The position numbers and the translations under genes were made by a program. The notes beneath the pieces are model-generated. The model ran no database searches, had not been told where the DNA came from, and saw only the letters and a program-made list of their open reading frames with translations. Positions 37,173-45,622 of a stretch of 64,000 nt of DNA are shown here, one piece after another. The stretch spans positions 3,369,001-3,433,000 of the forward strand of contig NZ_CCXR01000001.1 of assembly GCF_000821085.1 (NCBI RefSeq), read 5' to 3'. Source of the DNA: Bacillus sp. B-jedd (GTDB lineage: Bacteria; Bacillota; Bacilli; Bacillales; Cytobacillaceae). Position 1 is the first letter of the stretch, and every line of letters begins with the position of its first letter.

Positions 37173-37185
37173 CCAAACGTTTTCC
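37173..37185. promoter_or_regulatory. LacI/CcpA-type operator 3, upstream of Gfo/Idh/MocA gene
   Basis: CCAAACGTTTTCC matches the cores of the sites at 35.77 kb (AAACGTTT followed by CC). It lies in the 99-bp gap between the LacI and Gfo/Idh/MocA genes. Confidence 0.6.
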
Positions 37186-37195
37186 AGAAGCTTTT

Positions 37196-37222
37196 AAAAA
37201 AAGGAACCCACTAAGTGGTTCG
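37196..37222 (-). terminator. Terminator overlapping the end of the locus-2 LacI gene
   Basis: On the minus strand, GAACCAC-tta-GTGGGTTCC is followed by TTTTTTT. The stop codon TAG lies within the hairpin. Confidence 0.7.
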
Positions 37223-38263
37223 TTTATATTGGGATGATTCACGAATCACTAATTTATATGGCAGGATCAGCTTCATTGGAAGCGTGACTACCCCTTCGAC
37301 CATTTCCATAATCGTCTTTGCCGCCATTTTGCCTATTTCATACTTTGGAATGTCGACAGTTGAAAGTGGCGGTGAAGAATAGTTGCTCATTTCAATATTA
37401 TCTACTCCAAAGAAGGCAATATCTTCAGGAACTCTTAGCTGGTTTTCCACAGCTGCCCTCATGGCTGCAATCGCCATCATATCACTCGCGCAAACCATCG
37501 CTGTCGGCAAATGTGCTGAACTCTTCTTAATCAGCTGATTCATTTCCCGGTAGCTATTATCCATTTTCCACTTTGAATTCAAGATCCACTCCGGACGGAT
37601 AACCAGACCGGCTTCCATCATGGCAGCCTGATATCCTTTAAAGCGATATTCGGCATGCAGGTCTTCGTAGTTACTGTTAACGCCTCCGCCAATAAACCCG
37701 ATGTCTTGATGTCCGCAGGCCAGAAGATGGCGGACCACCTCTTTTATAGCTTCCTCACGGTCATAATCAACAATCGCAACATTCTTATCGGAATAGAAGA
37801 AGTCTAATCCAACGAGCGGAATGTTCTGCTGGATATATCCAAGCAGACTATCATCGATTTTGTCGATGACAAGAAGCCCTTCAATCCCAAGATCGTGAAT
37901 CGTTTTTAAAAGGAGCGCTTCATTCTCAAGTTCATCCTTTGTTATGCTGATCAAGGTATAATCATTTTCCGATAATGTATCACGTATTCCCGTATAAATA
38001 CTTGCAAAATAGGGATTCGTTTCAGCTTGTTTCGGATTGGCTACCCAGCCAATTTTCATTGTTCTCGTTTCACTCTTCTGTTGTTTGTTCTTCACTAAAT
38101 TCCGGGCGTGTTGATTGGGCACATAGCCTAACTCTTTTACCGCCTCCCAAATCTTAGTTTTCGTTTCCTGATTAACGTTTCGGGTTTGATCATTTTGGAT
38201 CACCCTTGAAACAGTGGATATGGAAACTCCTACGTATTCCGCAATATCCTTCAATCTGACCAT
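37211..38263 (-). CDS. LacI-family transcriptional regulator, locus 2
   Basis: A 350-residue repressor. The LacI helix-turn-helix occupies residues 1-50 (RLKDIAEYVGVSISTVSRVI) and the periplasmic-binding-like effector domain covers about 65-345. The ATG at 38263 has GAGGAG eight bases upstream. It is followed by its own terminator and then the Gfo/Idh/MocA gene. The three ACGTTT palindromes at 35.77, 35.79 and 37.17 kb are its likely operators. Its effector is unknown, probably a galactose- or hexosamine-containing sugar imported by locus 2. Confidence 0.9.
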   Translation of the reverse strand: MVRLKDIAEYVGVSISTVSRVIQNDQTRNVNQETKTKIWEAVKELGYVPNQHARNLVKNKQQKSETRTMKIGWVANPKQAETNPYFASIYTGIRDTLSENDYTLISITKDELENEALLLKTIHDLGIEGLLVIDKIDDSLLGYIQQNIPLVGLDFFYSDKNVAIVDYDREEAIKEVVRHLLACGHQDIGFIGGGVNSNYEDLHAEYRFKGYQAAMMEAGLVIRPEWILNSKWKMDNSYREMNQLIKKSSAHLPTAMVCASDMMAIAAMRAAVENQLRVPEDIAFFGVDNIEMSNYSSPPLSTVDIPKYEIGKMAAKTIMEMVEGVVTLPMKLILPYKLVIRESSQYKRTT

Positions 38264-38371
38264 CAAAAAGCTCCTCTAGCCATGAACTTGTACAAAATAT
38301 TTTGACACTTCACATTAAAACGAATATAGCACTCATTCTAAATACATGTCAATTGCTAATGAAAAAACAGA

Positions 38372-38424
38372 GGACGGTTCTGCCCCTTCTTTCGACACTC
38401 TAAAGAAGCGTTGGAACCGTCCCT
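38372..38424. repeat. GGGACGGTTC-type hairpin element, copy 5
   Basis: AGGACGGTTCTGCCCCTTCTTT pairs with AAAGAAGCGTTGGAACCGTCC. It lies 23 bases from the subfamily-B repeat, upstream of the locus-2 LacI gene. Confidence 0.72.
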
Positions 38425-38446
38425 GTATCACTTATTTATTTTTTTG

Positions 38447-38892
38447 TTATCCTTGATTGTTGATTTCCACTCCGGGGACATGCTTTCCGCGTGGCGAAGC
38501 ATCTACCTGAATCAACTTCATGAGAAACATCCATGAATTGGCTTCTTGCAGCTTTGCGACGAGCTGAAGGTTCGCTTCCCCGAATAGTCTGTGGCGCAGG
38601 AGCAGTCTTTTTGAAGCCTCCTCGGCATCCTAGACGCCTGTTTGTCCAGCTGCACAGGGAAGGCGTCGGCAGCATAGACTCACGCACGAAGAAAAAGCGA
38701 TAGCACTAGGAAAGCTTCCATGAGAAACATTGTACGAGATTATGCGTTAGCATAATGGAGGATTTTCGAGGAGCGCCTAGCCCCTCGAGGTCGCTTCCGC
38801 TTTTCGAGGGGTCTCCACGTGCCGCTGCATCCCGCCGGAGTCAGTCCCCTCCGTTCCTATCACCTTCTTGAAAATCAACATTCCCCTTTAAC
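38447..38892 (-). repeat. MITE-like repeat, subfamily B, long composite copy
   Basis: A 446-bp element running from GTTATCCTTGATTGTTGATT to CATTCCCCTTTAAC, with the same ends as the 27.3 and 56.5 kb copies. The middle contains extra modules (TCCATGAATTGGCTTCTTGC, then GCGACGAGCTGAAGGTTCGC) also seen in the 56.5 kb copy. It occupies nearly the whole gap between the LacI gene and the YfcC gene, and no real gene is present. Confidence 0.72.
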
Positions 38893-38902
38893 TGAGCTAT
38901 TT

Positions 38903-40327
38903 TTAAAACGGCCCATAATTAATTAGGTAGGCGATCATGACAAAGACGATGGCGACTGCGTATTGCATGAGCAGGAGCGGCGCGAGCCATTTCAGCCAGC
39001 GAATGTAGGAGACTCCTACGAGGGTGACGCCTGCTACTGCCACTCCGGGTATGATGAGATTCATGATGCCATCGCCAAAGGTGAAGATGAGTACGGCGGT
39101 TTGCCGGGTTATCCCGACAATATCCGATAACGGCGCCATAATGGGCATCGTCAGGGCGGCCATGCCGCTCCCGGAAGGAACGACAATGTGAAGAAGAGAG
39201 TCAAAGAACATCATGCCGATAGCTGTTAATGAATGCGGCAAATGTTCTATTATCGATGCCGCATAATAGAGAATCGTATCCATAACATGTCCTTCATTCA
39301 GGACAATCACAATTGCCCTGGCAAAACCAATAATCAGCGCCCCGTATAAAATGGATTGCGCACCTTTCAGGAATTCTTCCACAATCCGATTCGAATTAAA
39401 TCCGGCAATCATGCCGACGATAATGCCAAGCACGAGAAACATACCAGCTATTTCATTAATAAACCAGTTGAATTGGATGACTCCGATTGAAATGATGAGC
39501 AAATTGAGTACAAAGCAAACTAAAATAATCTTTTGTTTTGCTTCCAGTTTTATATCCGACAACAGCAGTTTTTCGATTTCGCTCTGTTCTATTGACCCAT
39601 ATTCGCCCAGCGAAGGGTTACGTTTAACTTTCATCGCATATCGATACACGAATGTGACGGATACCGCGTACATCACAACAAAGGCGCACAAACGAAGCCC
39701 CATTCCTGAAAAAGGAGGCAGCCCGGCGATTTCCTGGGCAATGCCCACGGTAAAGGGATTCATGATGGCTGAAGTAAAGCCGGCAGAAACACCGACAAAA
39801 ACAATCCCCAGGCCGGTAAGAACATCGTATCCTAATGAAATCATCAACGGTGCGATAATGAGAAGATACGGCAGAGTTTCTTCGAACATGCCAAGCAAAG
39901 AACCAAGCAGGGCAAAAAATAGCATTAAGCCAGGAATTAATATTTTTTCCTTGTTCCCTAATTTTTTTATGACAGTCATAATCAGAGCCTCAATCGCGCC
40001 GGTTGAATTGATGATGCCATAAACGCCGCCAATGATTATGACAAAGAACATAATCGACGCCGCATCAACCATGCCTAATGGGATGCTGCTAATGATGTCC
40101 AGAAACCCTAATGGCGGGGAGTCTATGAAATGAAAAGAGGCAGGATCCACTACACTTCTACCGCCTATCGTTTCCCTTACATATTCTCCGGAAGGCAAAA
40201 TATAAGTCAAAATAATGCAAAGGCCTAGTAAGACCAATAATAGGACAAAAATATTGATTTCTTTCATCTTTTTTTTCGGTTTTTTTACATGCTTCTGTGA
40301 GTCCCCAGTTGTACCAATGCTTTTCAT
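38903..40327 (-). CDS. YfcC-family carrier (C4-dicarboxylate anaerobic carrier-like)
   Basis: A 474-residue integral membrane protein with about 12 hydrophobic segments. It belongs to the YfcC/DcuC-like group, recognisable from ILPSGEYVRE near the N-terminus, FEETLPYLLIIAP, GFTSAIMNPFTVGIAQEIAG and FGDGIMNLIIPG. Such proteins are thought to move carboxylates, amino acids or peptides. GGAGGAG is about six bases before the second of two adjacent ATGs (40327). It lies 77 bases downstream of the LysR gene on the same strand. It is a paralogue of the gene at 41.5-43.0 kb. Confidence 0.82.
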   Translation of the reverse strand: MKSIGTTGDSQKHVKKPKKKMKEINIFVLLLVLLGLCIILTYILPSGEYVRETIGGRSVVDPASFHFIDSPPLGFLDIISSIPLGMVDAASIMFFVIIIGGVYGIINSTGAIEALIMTVIKKLGNKEKILIPGLMLFFALLGSLLGMFEETLPYLLIIAPLMISLGYDVLTGLGIVFVGVSAGFTSAIMNPFTVGIAQEIAGLPPFSGMGLRLCAFVVMYAVSVTFVYRYAMKVKRNPSLGEYGSIEQSEIEKLLLSDIKLEAKQKIILVCFVLNLLIISIGVIQFNWFINEIAGMFLVLGIIVGMIAGFNSNRIVEEFLKGAQSILYGALIIGFARAIVIVLNEGHVMDTILYYAASIIEHLPHSLTAIGMMFFDSLLHIVVPSGSGMAALTMPIMAPLSDIVGITRQTAVLIFTFGDGIMNLIIPGVAVAGVTLVGVSYIRWLKWLAPLLLMQYAVAIVFVMIAYLINYGPF

Positions 40328-40404
40328 CATTTTCTCCTCCAAAGAACATGAGTAACCATTGCCTTTTCCTTGCTGCCAACCATGAATCCCTAATCTTCAT
40401 TCTG

Positions 40405-41286
40405 TTATTTTTGTATTAAAGATTTTAGATAACGAATAAATGAATCGTAATAATCCTTTAAATACTGATTTTCCAATGTTGTCTTTTGAGTCACAAGTTT
40501 AACAGGAACATTCGAGTTGAATTCCTGCAAAATGACGTACCTTTCCCTGTCGTATTTTAAATCCCTTTCAAAAAGGAAGGACCCTCCAAGCCCCAGGAAG
40601 TGCCCGTTTTTAACCCCCTGGTAAATGACCTCATCGCTTTCACAATGGATTACTTTATTATTGATTAGGCGCCTTTTTATTATCCCCCTATAGATAAAGC
40701 TCGCTTTTCTATCAGTTAAAACCGGGATTTGATCAATCGCCATATGATGGGATAAGGCATAATCAATCGTTTTTTTTGATGCAATTAAATATAAATTTTC
40801 GTAGCCAAGGCAATAGCTTTCAAAATCTGTCGAGACCTCCCTCCCAATAACAATTCCGAAATCAAGCTGGTTATGTTCAAGTTTATAAATCGTCTCGTCG
40901 CTGCTGCCGGAGATCAATTCATAGGAGAAAGAGGCTGATTCTCTTTTAAAGTCCTGAATATGCGGAAGGAATAATGAATATAAAAATTGATCCAGCCCTC
41001 CCAGGCGGATTTTTATTTGATTCTCTTTAGTAGATTTAATTTCAGAGGAAAGGAAGTACATGTCTTTTAAAAGCACAAGTGAGTATTTATACAGGATCTT
41101 TCCGTACTTAGTGAGCTCCCGCTTTCCTTGGCTTTTTTTGAAAAGGGGAATGCCCATATCAGTCTCAAGCTGCATTAAGTGTTTACTGATTGTTGGCTGG
41201 GTATAATTCAGCTTTTTAGCTGCCTGTGATAAGTTTTCTGTTTCAACAACCATTCTAAAAGTTTCTAAATGCTTAAGATTGATCAT
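40405..41286 (-). CDS. LysR-family transcriptional regulator
   Basis: A 293-residue regulator with an N-terminal winged helix-turn-helix (residues 1-62, LSQAAKKLNYTQPTISKHL) and a LysR effector-binding domain (about 88-290). The ATG at 41286 is preceded by GGGAGTGAG; an in-frame GTG upstream lies before that site and is rejected. It is divergent from a YfcC carrier plus M20 hydrolase operon and co-directional with another YfcC gene, so it probably controls one or both. A T-N11-A palindrome lies between the divergent genes. Confidence 0.9.
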   Translation of the reverse strand: MINLKHLETFRMVVETENLSQAAKKLNYTQPTISKHLMQLETDMGIPLFKKSQGKRELTKYGKILYKYSLVLLKDMYFLSSEIKSTKENQIKIRLGGLDQFLYSLFLPHIQDFKRESASFSYELISGSSDETIYKLEHNQLDFGIVIGREVSTDFESYCLGYENLYLIASKKTIDYALSHHMAIDQIPVLTDRKASFIYRGIIKRRLINNKVIHCESDEVIYQGVKNGHFLGLGGSFLFERDLKYDRERYVILQEFNSNVPVKLVTQKTTLENQYLKDYYDSFIRYLKSLIQK

Positions 41287-41379
41287 TAAATTCTCACTCC
41301 CAGTATCCACTTATACTATAGGTGTTTTTATTTTAAGACATGGAATGCTCAGTTGTTATCAATATGTTTTATACACAGT

Positions 41380-41394
41380 ATTCCACATTGGAAT
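41380..41394. promoter_or_regulatory. LysR-type T-N11-A operator
   Basis: ATTCCACATTGGAAT is a perfect palindrome with a CAT centre, containing the T-N11-A box typical of LysR regulators. It lies in the divergent gap, about 22 bases upstream of the TATAAT of the carrier gene, near where the -35 would be. Confidence 0.7.
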
Positions 41395-41415
41395 ATTTTT
41401 TAATTATTATGCTCG

Positions 41416-41421
41416 TATAAT
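41416..41421 (+). promoter_or_regulatory. -10 element of the carrier/M20 operon
   Basis: A perfect TATAAT lies 50 bases before the ATG. No good -35 hexamer is present 16-18 bases upstream, which suggests activation by the LysR protein at the adjacent palindrome. Confidence 0.6.
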
Positions 41422-41470
41422 TGGCATTGTGAAAGCAAAACTAAGTTGAAAAACTTGAGGAGGAATAAAA

Positions 41471-42973
41471 ATGGAAAAAAAGGCTTTTAAATTTAGAATG
41501 CCTTCTTCTTATGCCATTTTGTTTGCAATTATTTTAGTTGTAGCAATATTGACTTGGGTCGTTCCTGCTGGCCAATATCAAACAGATGACAGCGGAAATC
41601 TCATTCCAGGCACTTATAAAGTTATCAAATCCCATCCACAAGGATTGTGGGATGTTGCAAAAGCTCCGATTGAAGGTATGCTCGGCAATGATAAAACCGG
41701 CGGGGCTATTCCAGTTTCGTTATTCATTTTAGTCATTGGAGGATTTCTGGGCATTGTGAATAAAACAAAGGCCCTTGACAACGGAATCGGCTCCATTTTG
41801 AAAAAATACCAAGGTAAAGAGAAAAAGTTAATCGTTATCCTAATGATTTTATTCTCTTTAGGCGGAACCATCTATGGAATGGCTGAAGAAACACTGGCCT
41901 TTTATCCGCTGCTTATTGCGATTATGGTAAGCATAGGCTTGGATACGATTGTGGCCGTTGCGACAATCTTAATTGCCACCACAGTAGGTGTGCTTGCCTC
42001 AACTGTTAACCCGTTCGCGACCGGCGTGGCTGCTCAAGCTGCCGGTATTTCCCCTGGAGAAGGGTTAATCTGGAGGATCGCGCTCTACCTGATCTTAGTG
42101 ACCGTTGCTATTTTTTACGTGTATCGGTATGCGGCAAAAATTGAAAAGAATCCAGAAAAATCATATGTCTACGCTAACCGCGAAGCAGACATCCATAAAT
42201 ATAAGCTCCAGAGTGTTGATTATAAAGTAACGAAATCGCAGAAAAGGGTATTGTGGCTCTTTATTCTAACTTTTGCTGTCATGATCCTTGGGCTCGTGCC
42301 TTGGAGCAGTATTAATAAAGATTGGACGTTCTTTGCCACATTTACGAATTGGTTCAAAGGCATTCCATTCCTCGGCAATTTCGTAGGACAGGATATTACA
42401 CCATTTGGTGATTGGTACTTTACCGAAATCACCCTGCTATTCATGGTCATGGCCGTTATTGTTGGACTGGCTGCTGGGATGAATGAATCTGAAGTAGTCG
42501 ATACATTTGTCGATGGCGCAAGAGATATGGTGAAAATTGCCTTTATCGTTGCGATTGCAAGAGGAATTCAAGTAGTAATGAACGATGGCTATATGACGGC
42601 TACCCTGCTGCATTTTGGCGAAGAGAATTTAAGTAATCTGCCGCCTGTATTATTCAGTATTATTACGTATATTTTCTATATCCCAATGAGTTTGCTTATT
42701 TACTCCACCTCAGGCCTCGCTTCCGCAACGATGGGGGTTATGAGCGGCTTAGGCGACTTTGTCGGGGTGCCGAAGCACATCATCATTATGGCCTTCCAGG
42801 CAGGGAACGGAACAGTGAATTTATTCAGCCCGACTTCCGCACTTGTCATGGCTGTTCTCGGGATGACAAATATTCCATTGGGAACTTGGTTCAAGTTTAT
42901 TAGCAAGTTTTTAATCATCGTATTTGTGATTGTTTGTGCATTTTTGGCACTTGTTACCTTTATCACAGCTTAA
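41471..42973 (+). CDS. YfcC-family carrier, second copy
   Basis: A 500-residue membrane protein with about 12 hydrophobic segments. It aligns with the 38.9 kb carrier over the same landmarks: VPAGQYQTDDSG at the N-terminus, MAEETLAFYPLLIAIM, STVNPFATGVAAQAAGISPG and FQAGNGTVNLFSPTSALVMA. AGGAGG lies seven bases before the ATG. It is followed after 15 bases by an M20 amidohydrolase. In bacteria this carrier plus M20 pairing often handles acylated or conjugated amino acids, as in AbgT/AbgAB, though the carriers are from different families. The substrate is unknown. Confidence 0.83.
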   Translation: MEKKAFKFRMPSSYAILFAIILVVAILTWVVPAGQYQTDDSGNLIPGTYKVIKSHPQGLWDVAKAPIEGMLGNDKTGGAIPVSLFILVIGGFLGIVNKTKALDNGIGSILKKYQGKEKKLIVILMILFSLGGTIYGMAEETLAFYPLLIAIMVSIGLDTIVAVATILIATTVGVLASTVNPFATGVAAQAAGISPGEGLIWRIALYLILVTVAIFYVYRYAAKIEKNPEKSYVYANREADIHKYKLQSVDYKVTKSQKRVLWLFILTFAVMILGLVPWSSINKDWTFFATFTNWFKGIPFLGNFVGQDITPFGDWYFTEITLLFMVMAVIVGLAAGMNESEVVDTFVDGARDMVKIAFIVAIARGIQVVMNDGYMTATLLHFGEENLSNLPPVLFSIITYIFYIPMSLLIYSTSGLASATMGVMSGLGDFVGVPKHIIIMAFQAGNGTVNLFSPTSALVMAVLGMTNIPLGTWFKFISKFLIIVFVIVCAFLALVTFITA

Positions 42974-42988
42974 AGAGGAGGATATGGG

Positions 42989-44176
42989 ATGAAAACATTA
43001 AATGAATTAAAGGACCTTTTTTTAAAAGAAGTTTCAGAAATAAAAGGAACCGCATTTGATTTCAACTATGATCTTGCCGAGCACCCTGAAATCTCCGGCC
43101 AGGAATTTGAGACGGTAAAAAAAATATTTGCCATTTTGGACAACAATAACATTAAGTTTGAAAAGGAATTGGCCGGTTTGCCAACAGCATTCAGAGCCAC
43201 TATTAAAGAGGCTCCCAATTCCGACGTCAAAATAGGGATAATCATGGAATTCGATGCCCTGCCAGAAGTGGGACATGCCTGCGGACACTCCGCTAGCGGA
43301 AGCATCAGCTTACTTTCAGCCCTTGCTTTAGCGAGATTAAACGAAGAATTAGATGCAAATATAGATTTAATCGGTACACCGGACGAGGAAGTGGCCGGCC
43401 GTAAAATCGATCTTGCAAACCAAGGGTATTTCAATGATTATAATTTTGTAATAATGATTCATATGAATTCGCAAGTTACCTACCCATCTTTACAATTTCT
43501 AGCCTTATCCGATATGGAAATGAACTTTACCGGGGCTACAGCCCATGCATCCGCTTCTCCTTGGGAAGGCAGAAACGCTCTGAATGGAGCCATGTTAGCC
43601 CTGCACGGCATGGACATGCTCCGCCAGCATGTGAAAACAGATACCCGTATTTCCAGCATCATCACTAGGGGCGGAGAATCAACAAACGTTGTCCCAGGCA
43701 AAGCCCAGGTACAAACTGTAATGAGGAGCAGCAGCCGCGCTTATTTGGATGAAGTGATTAAAAAGGTGAAAAACTGTGCGGACGGAGCGGCTTTAGCTAC
43801 TGAAACACAAGTGGAGTATCATCCTATTAATGCGGATTTTGCAGATATGAAATTGAACGAACCTGGCATTGAAGCCATCCGGTCAGTAATGAGAGAGCTG
43901 AATATTCCTTTTGAGGAAGACGATAAATCGATGTTGGGAAGCTCCGATATCGGAAACGTCAGCCATGTTTGCCCTGCGTTTCACCCAATGCTGGCAATAA
44001 CAGATAAATATCTTCCACTTCATTCAAAAGAATTTGCGGATGTAATGAAGTCAGACCACATTAAAGAAGTCATTGAAAACGGCGCTAAAATCATCGGTTT
44101 CTTCATCTTAACAGCCTTAAAAGAACCAGGGCTGTTGGACAAAATCAAAACCGATTTCGGAAAAAATAATAACTAG
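42989..44176 (+). CDS. M20-family amidohydrolase (AbgA/PM20D2-like)
   Basis: A 395-residue cytoplasmic metallo-hydrolase. It has the metal and catalytic motifs GHACGHSASGS (about 90-100) and GTPDEEVAGRKIDL (about 129-142), a central dimerisation domain with TGATAHASASPWEGRNA near 186-202, and a late HLCP-like SHVCPAFHPML near 328-338. The closest pattern is the AbgA/PM20D2 subgroup acting on aminoacyl or acyl-amino-acid conjugates. AGAGGAGG precedes the ATG. It is coupled to the YfcC carrier 15 bases upstream, and a clear terminator follows. Confidence 0.87.
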   Translation: MKTLNELKDLFLKEVSEIKGTAFDFNYDLAEHPEISGQEFETVKKIFAILDNNNIKFEKELAGLPTAFRATIKEAPNSDVKIGIIMEFDALPEVGHACGHSASGSISLLSALALARLNEELDANIDLIGTPDEEVAGRKIDLANQGYFNDYNFVIMIHMNSQVTYPSLQFLALSDMEMNFTGATAHASASPWEGRNALNGAMLALHGMDMLRQHVKTDTRISSIITRGGESTNVVPGKAQVQTVMRSSSRAYLDEVIKKVKNCADGAALATETQVEYHPINADFADMKLNEPGIEAIRSVMRELNIPFEEDDKSMLGSSDIGNVSHVCPAFHPMLAITDKYLPLHSKEFADVMKSDHIKEVIENGAKIIGFFILTALKEPGLLDKIKTDFGKNNN

Positions 44177-44181
44177 TTAGT

Positions 44182-44221
44182 GGAAGCCTTTATCGTCAGT
44201 TCGATAGAGGCTTCTCTTTTG
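44182..44221 (+). terminator. Terminator of the carrier/M20 operon
   Basis: GGAAGCCTTTATCG pairs with CGATAGAGGCTTC (one bulged base) and is followed by TCTTTTG. It begins six bases after the stop codon. Confidence 0.8.
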
Positions 44222-44244
44222 CCTTGCTGGACGTACGATGCAAA

Positions 44245-44297
44245 AGGACGGTTCTTCCCCTACTATCGACACCCGAAAGTAGCGTTGGAACCGTCCC
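44245..44297. repeat. GGGACGGTTC-type hairpin element, copy 6
   Basis: AGGACGGTTCTTCCCCTACT pairs with AGTAGCGTTGGAACCGTCC around a TATCGACACCCGA tip. It lies between the M20 terminator and the 3' end of the comK-like gene. Confidence 0.72.
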
Positions 44298-44312
44298 TGT
44301 ATCCCTGTATCT

Positions 44313-44861
44313 CTATTTCTTCAGAAAGTATTCGCCGTCGCCTTCAATAATTTTGTAGCCTGCTTTAGGCGGGAGGTAGAAGGTGAGCGGGCTTTTGGTG
44401 TTTCTAGTCACAGCCTCACGGAGCTTTCTGGCTTTGTGCAGCCTCTGGATGAACATATTTGCTTTCATGTCCAGGTCGATCGTATGGCCGTAGCTCATGT
44501 GCACCCGGGTTAAATGGGTATCTAGAGGCTCAATGTCCAGAATATGCATGAGCGACAGCCAGCAGCAATCATGCCTTCCATAAGCCTTCGTCGGAATCAG
44601 ATAAATCCCCAGGGCGGAATTGATTGTCAGTGGCAGCATATACTGCTCCTTCCCAAGCAAATACCTCGAGCCATCAATTGCTCCACGCAGGCTGAACCCC
44701 ATTTTTTGCAAAGTAAAATGAATAATTTTCAATGGGGGCTGGACGACAACGAGCTGGTCATCGCCATCAATCACCTTTGCTTCCTTATTGCCATTTTCAT
44801 CATAGTCTTCAATTAAACAAACCGTATTTTCATGAATTAAATACTGTGGCAATTTTTCCAT
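44313..44861 (-). CDS. comK: ComK-family competence transcription factor
   Basis: A 182-residue protein matching the ComK family in length and layout. It has an N-terminal beta-rich region with EDYDENGNKEAKVIDGD, a central conserved YMLPLTINSALGIYLIPT segment (compare 'PIMVDPSNQIFLFPT' in B. subtilis), a tryptophan-containing CCWLSLMHI and a final basic helix MFIQRLHKARKLREAV. ComK activates DNA-uptake genes by binding AAAA-N5-TTTT boxes. GAGGGAGAG precedes the ATG. Divergence from B. subtilis ComK is large, and many Bacillaceae have several ComK paralogues (ComK1, ComK2), so its role could be competence or another function. A 29-bp palindrome lies 37 bases upstream. Confidence 0.82.
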   Translation of the reverse strand: MEKLPQYLIHENTVCLIEDYDENGNKEAKVIDGDDQLVVVQPPLKIIHFTLQKMGFSLRGAIDGSRYLLGKEQYMLPLTINSALGIYLIPTKAYGRHDCCWLSLMHILDIEPLDTHLTRVHMSYGHTIDLDMKANMFIQRLHKARKLREAVTRNTKSPLTFYLPPKAGYKIIEGDGEYFLKK

Positions 44862-44897
44862 TCTAGCTCTCCCTCAATTTGCAATATTTTCAATAAG

Positions 44898-44926
44898 GGG
44901 TATACTAACATTGTGTTGGTATACCC
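44898..44926. promoter_or_regulatory. 29-bp palindrome upstream of comK
   Basis: GGGTATACTAACA (44898-44910) and TGTTGGTATACCC (44914-44926) are arms with one mismatch around TTG. There is no T-run on either side, so it is not a terminator. It ends 37 bases before the comK ATG, in the core promoter or leader. It could be an operator or an mRNA hairpin. Confidence 0.6.
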
Positions 44927-45622
44927 AATACCTGAGCCCCCGGGGATATGTTTTCGAAGACGGTTCCCGTGGGTTTCCGCTTTTTTTGCTTTCCTGTCCT
45001 TACAAAAAACATCCTCCGTTATGTACTACCGAGCTGCCCTCCGTTTATAGATTAAATACCCTCCTGCCTCCTTTCAATCAATATTATGAATAATAAATAT
45101 TTGGAAGTAAAATCAATATTTAGAAAATAATTCAACTTCATTCACGGCACTTCTCAGTCGCCCCTAACATTTCCCACATCACGCTTGTCAACACCACACT
45201 ATATCTGTATACTATTTCTTCCCTCGCTCTTTTTCCCAAAATTATCCTCGTACATGGATATATTTTTACACCTTCACCAATTAAACGCACAATAAATTCT
45301 TTATTAAGAAATTTTGACAACTTTTTGTAAATTTCGACCAGTTTTCACAAAATGTTCAGTACTACACATATTCAATAAAAAATGCCTGTAAACACTGTAA
45401 ATACAGCATTTTAGGCCTCATTAAATTCCCTGCTAACAGCTTTTTCACCAGCAAAATATAAAAATCCTTACCCTGCTATTTAACAACAATGTTTATTAAA
45501 CTCACACTGTCAATGTTCAATTTCCCAGGCCATTTAATCTCAATATCTTCCCTGCCTCACCGTTTTCCCCGCCCGGAATACACTGAAAAAAGGAATCTTT
45601 TTAAAAACAAGGGGCGAAGCTT
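44927..45622. other. AT-rich gene-free gap between comK and the EamA transporter
   Basis: About 700 bases hold no convincing gene. Around 44935-45010 is GC-richer DNA that may be a decayed repeat. At 45384-45413 an inverted repeat (AAATGCCTGTA / TACAGCATTT) forms a hairpin with A/T runs on both sides, resembling a terminator without an obvious gene. The rest is AT-rich and may carry the EamA promoter. Confidence 0.5.

Noticed and set aside
38436..38687. Open frame inside the subfamily-B repeat
   Set aside because: It matches the dispersed repeat modules and has no coding features.
44911..45093. 60-residue plus-strand open frame beside comK
   Set aside because: It starts within the 29-bp palindrome and its sequence looks like decayed repeat DNA.
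45138..45320. 60-residue minus-strand open frame in the comK-EamA gap
   Set aside because: No ribosome site, no recognisable domain, and it lies in AT-rich DNA; too weak to call a gene.
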